Source of the DNA: Scytonematopsis contorta HA4267-MV1
Lineage (GTDB): Bacteria; Cyanobacteriota; Cyanobacteriia; Cyanobacteriales; Nostocaceae
Assembly (NCBI GenBank): GCA_019359035.1
Contig: JAHHIC010000096.1
Coordinates: forward strand, 1 to 60,426
Direction: 5' to 3'
Length of the DNA: 60,426 nucleotides
The notes under the pieces are model-generated. The model made no database searches and had not been told where the DNA came from. It was given only the letters and a program-made list of their open reading frames with translations. The position numbers were made by a program, and so were the translations under genes. Within the stretch, counting starts at the first letter, position 1, and the number at the start of each line of letters is the position of its first letter. Of the stretch, positions 1 to 6,949 are shown one piece after another.

Positions 1-116
1 TCGGAGATTTTTTGGGTATTTAGTGGTGCCCCTGCAAAACCTTTACCATAGACTGCTCGCAGTTGTTGTCGAGGAATAGTGATACAAAACTCTATGCAAT
101 TTTTTGCAAGATTGTG
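1..116 (-). other. Possible gene fragment running off the left edge
   Basis: On the reverse strand, from about base 116 down to the window edge, one frame stays open and reads like protein (it includes IPRQQLRAVYGKGFAGAPL). No start or family could be assigned. The intron-derived sequence begins at about 117, so this may be the gene or spacer the truncated intron landed in or was joined to by a deletion. Confidence 0.25.
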
Positions 117-1235
117 GGAGGGGTAATGTCGCCGCTTTTAGCAAATATTGCCCTCCACGGTATGGAAAAACGGATAAAAGAGTCATTTCCAAGAAGGGAT
201 ACTACTAAAAATGGTGAGCGAGTATTCTATAATGCTGCCCACCTCATCCGCTATGCCGATGACTTCGTAATTCTCCACGAAGACATAACCGTTGTCCAAA
301 AGTGCAAAGAAATAATCTTTGAATGGTTAAAAGACATGGGTTTAGAACTAAAACCTAGTAAAACCAAATTAGTACATACTCTTAACTGCCATGATGGAGA
401 ACTCCCAGGATTTAATTTCCTAGGATTCAACATCAGGCAATACAAATGTGGAAAATATACCACAGGTAAAAACACTCATGGGGTAGAATTAGGTTTTAGT
501 ACAATCATCACTCCTAGCAAAGAAAAAGTGAAGATACATTTAGAAGACATTGCTCAAGTAATTGACAAGCACAAAGCTTTTTCTCAAGCGGAATTAATTC
601 AAAAATTAAATCCAATTATTATCGGATGGTGCAATTACTACCGAGCAGTTTCTAGTAGTAAAGTCTTATATAAACTAGACTTTCTGGTGTATCAAAAACT
701 TCGACGCTGGGCAAATCGTCGTCACCACAATAAAAATAGACATTGGGTGTCAAATAAATACTGGCAAACAATAGGCGACGATAACTGGGTATTCGCCACA
801 AGACTTGAGGGTACAAATCCCCTTGTTTTGCGTAAGCATGGTCAAACTAAAAAGGTTGACCATACCAAAGTTAAAGGCGAATCGTCACCATACGACGGCA
901 ACCTGGTTTACTGGAGTACAAGAATGGGACAGCATCCCGAAATGCCAAAACGAATGGCTACATTGCTTAAAAAGCAAAAGGGAAAATGCGCCCACTGCGG
1001 ATTGCACTTCAAAGAAGAGGACGTAATGGAAGTTGACCATAAAATCCCTAAATCGCGAGGTGGAAAGGATAATTATGATAATTGGCAACTTCTACACAGA
1101 CACTGCCACGATACAAAAACTGCTACTGATAGCAGTTATGGCAAAAAATCTGGCTGTAATAGCGCCAAGCCTAAGCCATCCTCTGAACTTACTTGGTTTT
1201 GGGAAGAGGACATGCTGGTAATGCGGTATGTGTGA
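63..1235 (+). pseudogene. ltrA: Group II intron reverse transcriptase/maturase, N-terminally truncated
   Basis: The recognisable part starts at about base 117 with GGVMSPLLANIALHGME, then the RT active site YADD, the thumb/maturase (X) domain with FLGF and GWCNYYR motifs, and a C-terminal HNH endonuclease (CAHCG...EVDHKIP...NWQLLHRHCHD). Full-length cyanobacterial relatives are usually 550-600 residues; here about 240 residues with RT blocks 0-4 are missing. The first 18 codons (63-116) do not resemble the family, so the ATG at 63 is probably accidental. The protein may still be stable but should lack reverse transcriptase activity. Confidence 0.85.
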
Positions 1236-1330
1236 CAAACAACAAATTACTGAGGAGCCGTGTGAAGGGAAACTTTCAAGCACGGTTTTGGAGAGCAGTG
1301 GCTCTCGTGAGGGAGTCACTGACTTTAATA
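115..1330 (+). mobile_element. 5'-truncated group II intron (maturase 3' half plus domains V and VI)
   Basis: The maturase reading frame is followed by a classic domain V hairpin at 1255-1290 (GAGCCG, GAAA-type loop, CACGGTTTTG) and a domain VI-like stem at 1297-1320 (arms AGTGGCTC and GGGAGTCACT). The 3' splice end is probably near 1327-1330. Everything 5' of the RT GGVMSPLLAN motif, including domains I-IV of the ribozyme and the RT N-terminus, is absent. The element therefore cannot self-splice in cis and is a relic. Confidence 0.8.
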
Positions 1331-1338
1331 TATTTTTC

Positions 1339-1491
1339 ATGTCCAGGAAAATCCTTCGTTTACCAGAAAAAAGGTATTTGGATAGGCTCTCCGAAATTGA
1401 TGCTCTTTTGGAAATAAAAAGGTTCATCGACAGGAAAATACCCCCTCATCTCAAGCCTTTCTTGGATTCCGAGAAAGAGTCCAATGAGTAG
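1339..1491 (+). CDS. Small hypothetical protein or exon tail after the intron
   Basis: A 50-residue frame starts at ATG 1339, about 10 bases after the inferred intron end: MSRKILRLPEKRYLDRLSEI and on to DSEKESNE. It is highly charged and alpha-helical in character, with no family recognised. The frame is open upstream through the intron 3' end, so it could be the 3' exon of the gene the intron once interrupted. No strong ribosome-binding site precedes the ATG. Confidence 0.3.
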   Translation: MSRKILRLPEKRYLDRLSEIDALLEIKRFIDRKIPPHLKPFLDSEKESNE

Positions 1492-2216
1492 ACGGTGAGT
1501 CAACGATGATTAGACGGTGAGCAAATGGTGAGTTAACAGTGATAAAACAGTGAGTTAAGCATGAGGTTTATGAAATTCGTTTTAGCGAATTTATTTACAA
1601 AATTAGCTGTATTATTAATATCAACTTTGATGTGATTTGTAATACTCAACCAAATTTGCAACAATCAAATTAGTGGTTACAAATTTTATAACTAATGATA
1701 AAATTCAGCTTCATGTATAATTCATTCACATCCTTCGCCTGAACGTAAAGGTCGGCGGGGGATTTTGTTGAGTTTGATTTCTTTTGGGTTAAGGAACGGT
1801 TAATCTTCCCTCTGCACTCGTGAAATTGGTTGTTGACAATACTGAAATCAATGCTAAAATCTCTACTTAACCTGATGATTGTTATTCCTCGCTTTGGCGC
1901 AAAGGTCGGCGAAGAATTTTGTTTTATCTCATTGTTTGTTTGAGTAAATGTTGTAATAAATACAAGTATGACTATTCTTTACCCTCGTCTGAGTACAAAG
2001 CCAGCGGGAGGTTTTGTTTTAGCTTGACTTATCTTAGGTTCAATCGCTCATTCCTGAAACACAGAGGTTATGACAGGGGGTTGTGACAGGCTCAAAAGCT
2101 TGCACATCAATAGCTCCAACCTTTATAATAAGTGTAGTGTCACAACCTTTTATATATTTATTCCAAACATGGACAGAGTGAAAATTTGCACGCACTGACG
2201 CCAACCCATTTACTTA
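1492..2216. repeat. Non-coding spacer with three related hairpins
   Basis: No credible gene. It opens with imperfect repeats of GGTGAGTTAA/ACGGTGAG (1493-1560). Three hairpin-plus-T-tract units of one sequence family follow at 1730-1769, 1884-1926 and 1981-2020; each has a CCTCGC-like left arm, an AAAGGTCGGCG or AAAGCCAGCGG right arm and TTTTGTT. A fourth copy is at 6416-6455. The rest belongs to the long direct repeat described separately. Confidence 0.6.
1981..2167. repeat. Long direct repeat, copy 1 (left border of accessory island)
   Basis: It is nearly identical to 6416-6585 apart from a 17-base stretch (about 2021-2037) missing from the second copy. It contains a terminator-like hairpin, then GGTTGTGACA and its reverse complement TGTCACAACC about 50 bases apart, and ends CTTTTATATATTTATTCCAA. 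A third, partial copy of the right end is at 3353-3392. Confidence 0.75.
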
Positions 2217-2880
2217 TCATCGTATCAAAACAGCAACTCTGGTTTTTCTATTTTTGGCTGTATCAAATCCGTCTTTATACTCAGTAACTTCAAAGCCCAG
2301 TTCGGCTAGCCTGCTGAGAATGTTTTTTGTAGGGTGACTGCCTAATATAATTGTATTCTCTGGATGTGGGTGGTCTTCTACATAATTTGCTACTAAAAGC
2401 TTACCGCCTGGATTAATATAGTTTTCGAGAAGAAACTCGATATACTGCTTTTCGTACTCAGCAGGAACGTAAACTAATTCGGTGCGAACAAAATCAAATC
2501 GCTTTGATGGTATCCAATAAAATGCATTTCCGACAATAAAATTATCTTTATTCTGTGGAAGTCTATTTTTAGCGAGTTCAACTAGTTTTGAAGAAATATC
2601 TATTCCATATGGTTCAATGATAATATTTTTTGGAGAATTCCATTTTTGACAACATTCTAGTAAATAACCGTTTGCACAACCAATATCCAAAAAAGACCCA
2701 GATTTATCAATGCAGTCAGCAACTGGCTTACGAAGACAAATCCATCGTTCCTCTGGGCCAGACATACCCGATTGTCTCCAAGGTTCAGCATTAATTAGAT
2801 ATCCTGCTGTCTTTAGTATCGCGAGCGTTTTCAAACCATTGTTTTAGTTCTTCTACGTTTATATTATTAGACGAATTCAT
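2217..2880 (-). pseudogene. SAM-dependent class I methyltransferase, frameshifted
   Basis: The main frame (2217-2834) has the SAM-binding motif I FLDIGCANGYLLE and the downstream acidic strand EPYGIDIS, as in class I methyltransferases. Its apparent start is a TTG. A good N-terminus lies in the next frame from ATG 2880 (MNSSNNINVEELKQWFENAR), which stops at 2791. The two frames join if one extra base near 2795-2805 is removed, giving an approximately 220-residue protein. It is either a frameshifted pseudogene or a sequencing error. It sits 31 bases downstream of the VOC gene on the same strand. Confidence 0.65.
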
Positions 2881-2911
2881 GTTTTGCATTTTTAATTTTT
2901 GTATGGAAGGA

Positions 2912-3280
2912 TTAGTCCTCAGGTTCGTGGCAAACCACTTCGATGTTGTGCCCGTCCGGATCAATGACGAAAGCTGCATAATAGTTTGCGTGGTAGTTCG
3001 GGCGCAAACCAGGCGCACCATTGTCTTTGCCACCCGCCTCTATAGCCGCACGATAGAAAGCTTGGACTTGCTGGCGATTCTCGGCTGTGAACGCCAAATG
3101 AAGATGCGCCGGCTTCTCGTCGGTTTGGCAGATACACAATGAAGACTTACCGTCTGAGCTAAGCTCGACACCGAGCGGCCCCTCCAGGACAACAGCTACG
3201 CCGAGCGGTTCGAGTGCCTTGAGGAAGAACGCCTTGCTCACTACATAATCGCTGACTCCGAATAGCACGTGGTCAAACAT
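2912..3280 (-). CDS. VOC-family protein (glyoxalase/dioxygenase fold)
   Basis: A 122-residue protein with the two beta-alpha-beta-beta-beta modules of the vicinal oxygen chelate superfamily: start MFDHVLFGVSDY, middle HLHLAFTAENRQQVQAFYRAAIEAGG, end AAFVIDPDGHNIEVV. The conserved H, H and C-terminal E positions suggest a metal site. The substrate cannot be told from sequence. The gene is strikingly G+C rich (about 55-57% in 3061-3180, against roughly 35-40% around it), which suggests recent transfer from a higher-G+C bacterium. Confidence 0.85.
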   Translation of the reverse strand: MFDHVLFGVSDYVVSKAFFLKALEPLGVAVVLEGPLGVELSSDGKSSLCICQTDEKPAHLHLAFTAENRQQVQAFYRAAIEAGGKDNGAPGLRPNYHANYYAAFVIDPDGHNIEVVCHEPED

Positions 3281-3352
3281 GAGTTCTCCAGTAAGTGTGT
3301 GGGTCTGCGCGAGGACTAACTATTTATTATACGGAAACTTTCTAAAGTCTAG

Positions 3353-3392
3353 TGTCATAACCTGTCATAACCTTTTATATATTTATTCCAAA
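3353..3392. repeat. Partial copy of the island border repeat
   Basis: Two tandem TGTCATAACC units are followed by TTTTATATATTTATTCCAAA, the same right end as at 2138-2167 and 6557-6585. With copy 1, this brackets the methyltransferase/VOC pair. Confidence 0.7.
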
Positions 3393-3417
3393 TTGGCTAA
3401 TGACTGTTTTTTTTATC

Positions 3418-3650
3418 GGTTCACGGGGGGGTCAAAAAAATGTACCATATGAAATCACACGGAATCAATACGATAACTAATCTAGATTTGATTTTTTCCG
3501 GTTATTTTTGAGTAGCGAAAAGTCCTACATTGGTCTGCAAATTGTTTTTTAGGCATTTTAGGTATGATTGGTTCCAAGCATGAATTGCCGAAACATTACT
3601 CTGCAATAGCTTTAGCTTTTAGGTGAATATTCTACCCCCCGTGAACGGTT
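3418..3650. repeat. MITE-like element or transposon relic with GTTCACGGGGGG inverted ends
   Basis: The left end GGTTCACGGGGGGGTC (3418-3433) and right end ACCCCCCGTGAACGG (3634-3648) are inverted copies of GTTCACGGGGGG, enclosing about 200 bases. Inside, one plus-strand frame (about 3522-3624) reads GMIGSKHELPKHYSAIALAF before a stop, reminiscent of the C-terminus of a transposase, but I could not assign the family. Confidence 0.5.
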
Positions 3651-3743
3651 ACTGTCTTAATTGACTTATAACAACTAAAAAATCAGCATCTACCCCCAAG
3701 CTTGCAATTTGGTCAATCACGGGGTAAAATCACAAATATATAA

Positions 3744-3935
3744 TACAACAACACAATATTAGATAAAACTGATAAAAACACAGTAATACACATACTTGAT
3801 ATTTTAAATTTTTTTCGTGTGCTACTTAAACTTCTTGGGTATGAAGTTGAAGTAGAAAAGCCTCGTGGTTTTGCGACTAGTGAATACATAAAGCCAAACA
3901 AAAATAAGAAGAAGAAAGCCAAAAAACATAAGTAA
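3744..3935 (+). pseudogene. Remnant reading frame with lysine-rich tail
   Basis: A frame of 63 codons is open from the stop at 3741-3743 to TAA 3933-3935 but lacks a credible start codon. Its C-terminal part looks like true protein: RVLLKLLGYEVEVEKPRGFA then a basic tail ending KKKKAKKHK. The frame on the opposite strand over the same bases looks less protein-like. I read it as the 3' end of a decayed gene. Function unknown. Confidence 0.3.
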
Positions 3936-3983
3936 ATATTTACTTTTAAAATAAAAACTAATCACTTCATAAAAAATAAAATA

Positions 3984-4385
3984 TCAATGGAACATTATAT
4001 AAATAACATTAGATAAAAATGAGAAAAGAATAGTTAAAATCATACTAAGAATTTGAGATTGCAATTTGTATTTGTAGTTTCTAAATATGAGAGAAAACAA
4101 ACTTACAATGACATAAAATATTAATCCAATAATTGTGCCACACAAAACATCTATTACAATGAATTTCAGAAGAAAAAAAGCTTGCATTTGAAAAAAAGAA
4201 ATTAAATTGCTAATTGAAGAATCATTTCTATTTACAAAAAGCATTAACACTAAAAATGTAGTGTTTATAGCGCTTGAAAAACCAGAAAGAATATTTAGAA
4301 TCACTAATCCCCAGTTATTTTGCAATATAGAATTCTGAAACTTTCTCAGTATTCCAAAACTTCCAACCTTTTTAAATTTAGACAT
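3984..4385 (-). CDS. Hypothetical small membrane protein
   Basis: 133 residues with a basic N-terminus (MSKFKKVGSFGILRKFQ) and about three hydrophobic segments, around residues 25-48, 66-98 and 112-131. No family recognised. It is A+T rich and lies between unknown genes of the accessory island on the same strand as the 219-residue gene upstream (gap 117 bases). It could be a small inner-membrane or immunity-type protein, but nothing in the sequence proves this. Confidence 0.5.
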   Translation of the reverse strand: MSKFKKVGSFGILRKFQNSILQNNWGLVILNILSGFSSAINTTFLVLMLFVNRNDSSISNLISFFQMQAFFLLKFIVIDVLCGTIIGLIFYVIVSLFSLIFRNYKYKLQSQILSMILTILFSFLSNVIYIMFH

Positions 4386-4502
4386 TAGCCGATTTATAAT
4401 TTTATATTTGAGGAATTACTAGAACTGGTGAACCAGCATAAAACACCAATTCATCAACATCTAATGTTTTATTAAACTATCTCATTCATTTTTAATTTAA
4501 AG

Positions 4503-5162
4503 TTATTTAATTGTCAATTGTTTTTGCTTTTCGATAACATCATTCATTTTATAATAAAATTCTTCTCTGTTAATTTCGGAGTTCATCACCTGATTATAGT
4601 AAGTTTTTAACTCTTTTTTGGCATCAGCATCAAAATTGACAAGAGTATCAGGAGTTATCAAACTAGTTATACTATCGTCATCCATTGGCAAACTTCTTAA
4701 TAAGCTCCGATAATATTTTGATTGATATTTTTTGTCCCACTCTTCAACTGGAAAATTTCTAATTGATTCTATTATGTCAAGCGCAACTTTACGTGCTTCT
4801 TCTTCTTTCCTTACGGTTAAACAGTCATATCTTGTAGACCCTGGTGGTTTTGCCATCACCATCCATTTTCCTGATATCTTTGATTGTTCAAGCCAAGTAT
4901 AAGAAAAACCATACTCAAGAGGTTTATGCTCAGTTATTACACAGCGAACATCATCACTGAAAACTGAAAAGTGATAATCTGGTTTACTAACTGCCAAATC
5001 GTGAGCAACCTGTTTTAAAACTTGCAATCTCTTTTTATATGTCTGAAAAACTGGGGTTGAATTTTTATCTTTCTCACATTGTTCCAGCAATCGCTCAATT
5101 TGATTTTCAATGCTTAGATAAGTTTGCCCTTTTTTCGGATTCGGATTAAAGCCTTTAGACAT
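4503..5162 (-). CDS. Hypothetical soluble protein
   Basis: 219 residues from ATG 5162 (MSKGFNPNPKKGQTYLSIENQI), chosen because GAGG lies a few bases upstream; a GTG at 5168 is in frame too. There is no signal peptide or membrane segment. The N-terminal part is helical and charged, the middle contains SVFSDDVRCVITEHKPLEYG and WMVMAKPPGSTRYDCL, and the C-terminus is helical. I do not recognise a family. Its base composition matches the A+T-rich island. Confidence 0.55.
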   Translation of the reverse strand: MSKGFNPNPKKGQTYLSIENQIERLLEQCEKDKNSTPVFQTYKKRLQVLKQVAHDLAVSKPDYHFSVFSDDVRCVITEHKPLEYGFSYTWLEQSKISGKWMVMAKPPGSTRYDCLTVRKEEEARKVALDIIESIRNFPVEEWDKKYQSKYYRSLLRSLPMDDDSITSLITPDTLVNFDADAKKELKTYYNQVMNSEINREEFYYKMNDVIEKQKQLTIK

Positions 5163-5541
5163 AAACACCTCAAAATACTTCCAAATTTATGGTGAAGCAG
5201 TAGCACATTTCTACTACTTAAGAATAATTCATATACATTCATCTCTCCATTTTATGTGTATAAAATTTATAAAAGTTTATATTTAACTTCATGTTAAATT
5301 TGACTGTAATAACGGTATTGTTAAACACTTTAATGAATATCATAAAATAAAGTTAAATCATCTGCAAATGATGAAAAGCTTTTTTTAATTAAGAAGATAA
5401 GCCTCTCCCTGTGTCAGGAAAAGGCTTTAAAACCTGTACTCTCTTGTTTCCTTTCCATGCCGCTATAGACACGCTATGCAAACGTAGGGAAGGGGTTAGG
5501 AGTTAGGTTCTTAGTTAAGATTGATACTTTTTAAACATTCT
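5163..5541. other. A+T-rich spacer with a stem-loop
   Basis: No gene seen. A stem-loop with arms AAGCCT/AGGCTT spans about 5398-5434, and copies of the intergenic word GGAAGGGGTTAGG occur near 5487-5505. The first 200 bases are very A+T rich and are the likely promoter region of the reverse-strand gene starting at 5162. Confidence 0.4.
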
Positions 5542-5781
5542 CTAACGCGGACGAGAACTAATTGTCGGACGCAATGGTACTTGTCGAACACGAGTTGTCG
5601 GACGCAATGGTCTTGGTGGTACCAACAAGTATGGTTCTGGTGTTTCTACACGAACTACGCCACCTGCTACTTTTGTTAAATCCGCATTACTGAGTTCCTC
5701 GATAGGGCAAGACACATCACCGTATGCAGGTTCAGTGTTCGCAGCAACAGAGTGTTGATTTAAAGAAGTTACTTTCTTCAT
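5542..5781 (-). CDS. Double-glycine-leader peptide with Pro/Arg-rich core (putative bacteriocin/RiPP precursor)
   Basis: 79 residues. Residues 1-41 look like a bacteriocin-type leader ending EELSNADLTKVAGG, the consensus cut by C39 peptidase ABC transporters. The predicted core, residues 42-79, holds 9 Pro and 8 Arg in 38 residues with two Glu and no Lys, net about +6. It contains PEPYLLVPPRPLRPT, a second PLRPT module 11 residues later and a C-terminal SRPR. A 17-bp DNA repeat (5562-5578 and 5595-5611) underlies the modules. An AAGGA-type ribosome-binding site precedes the ATG. No maturation enzyme or transporter lies nearby. The PYL...PRP pattern recalls proline-rich antimicrobial peptides; activity is inference. 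Confidence 0.65.
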   Translation of the reverse strand: MKKVTSLNQHSVAANTEPAYGDVSCPIEELSNADLTKVAGGVVRVETPEPYLLVPPRPLRPTTRVRQVPLRPTISSRPR

Positions 5782-6157
5782 GATATGTTATTCCTTACTA
5801 TTGAAAATGAACAAGCATAACTGCGTCCTAGAGACCTAAGAACTTTCTTATCTAAAGGAGGAAATAAGAATTTTTGGAATCTAAGCCGAACTTACGCTTC
5901 TATATTATTTATGGGAGTAAGTAATATCAAAATATGCAGCTTTACAAATTAACCAAATGCTTGCCCCCACCTTGTGTATAAGTATAATAAAGTTGGAAAC
6001 TAAAAACGTCTGGAACCTTGATTCTTCGTTCTATAATAAACAGGATTTTATAAATAAATTTGGGAACTGAGGTGCAGAGTCGTTCTTCGTTTACGATTGG
6101 TGATAGTAATAAAGTTGGAAACTGTCACAAAAGTATAAATGTAATAAATATTCTTAA

Positions 6158-6313
6158 CTTACATCTTGCACCTCTACGTACATACTCGTACTAAGTAAAG
6201 ATTAAGACGATAAAGCTACATAAATTTTATGACTTTTTTACCCTAAATCAAGGATTTTAGATTTAGTACTGAGTGCTTAATATCCATCAATATTTCTTGG
6301 TGCAAGATGTGAG
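6158..6313. repeat. MITE-like inverted-repeat element
   Basis: CTTACATCTTGCACC (6158-6172) is repeated in inverse orientation as GGTGCAAGATGTGAG (6299-6313) with one mismatch in 15, enclosing 126 bases without coding potential. Size and structure fit a miniature inverted-repeat element. No target-site duplication was evident. Confidence 0.45.
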
Positions 6314-6415
6314 CCTCCGACGGTCGCGTTTGCCACAACCGTAAAATATGGGAGAAACACAATTTTCTGTAACCCCTGCTATACATGGATTTTAAAATGT
6401 GTTTTTTAGGAGTTA

Positions 6416-6585
6416 ACTCTCGTCTGAGTACAAAGCCAGCGGGGGGTTTTGTTTTAAGTTCAATCGCTCATTCCTGAAACACAGAGGTTATGACGGGGGT
6501 TGTGACAGGCTCAAAAGCTTGCACATCAATAGCTCCAACCTTTATAATAAGTGTAGTGTCACAACCTTTTATATATTTATTCAAG
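6416..6585. repeat. Long direct repeat, copy 2 (right border of accessory island)
   Basis: Second copy of 1981-2167, including hairpin D (TCTGAGTACAAAGCCAGCGG then TTTTGTTTT), the GGTTGTGACA/TGTCACAACC pair and the TTTTATATATTTATTC end. Confidence 0.75.
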
Positions 6586-6949
6586 TTTTGGAAGTGAGTA
6601 ATTTTTTAGCTTAACCAGTAAGAAGCCCCACACCATACACAAAGTGTTGGTGCTGGGATGAATTGCGCGATAAAAACGATACGCATAATGTTGACTACAC
6701 TGTAACGAAGTTCAGTGTAGGAGATGTCACGTCAATTCAAAATTCAAAATTCAAAATTGCAATTAGTGTTCGCAAGTACCCACCACTTTATAAATTCAAA
6801 ATGCAAAATTCAAAATTACCTCATTCTTTAATTTTTAATTTTGAATTTTGAATTGTCAAAGTAACCCCTCTAAATTAATAAATTCAAAATTACCCCATTC
6901 TTTAATTTTGAATTTTGAATTTTGAATTGTTGAGGTCACGTAAAGATAT

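Larger units (their letters stand above)
5782..6949. repeat. Long repeat-rich spacer
   Basis: No credible gene. Contents in order: a direct repeat TAATAAAGTTGGAAACT at 5985-6001 and 6107-6123; an inverted-repeat element 6158-6313; hairpin copy D and the second long direct repeat (6416-6585); then stacked copies of AATTCAAAATT and its complement (6734-6930), a simple-repeat class common in filamentous cyanobacteria. Any frame here is made by repeats. Confidence 0.6.

Noticed and set aside
2067-2167. Integron attC site
   Set aside because: The GGTTGTGACA/TGTCACAACC pair resembles paired boxes, but GTTRRRY/RYYYAAC core consensus is not met and no integrase is present.
3713-3922. Reverse-strand frame of 69 residues
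   Set aside because: Hydrophobic only because of the A+T-rich, lysine-coding opposite strand; the plus-strand remnant at 3744 looks more coding.
6663-6851. 62-residue frame
   Set aside because: Made of AATTCAAAATT simple repeats, with no protein-like composition.
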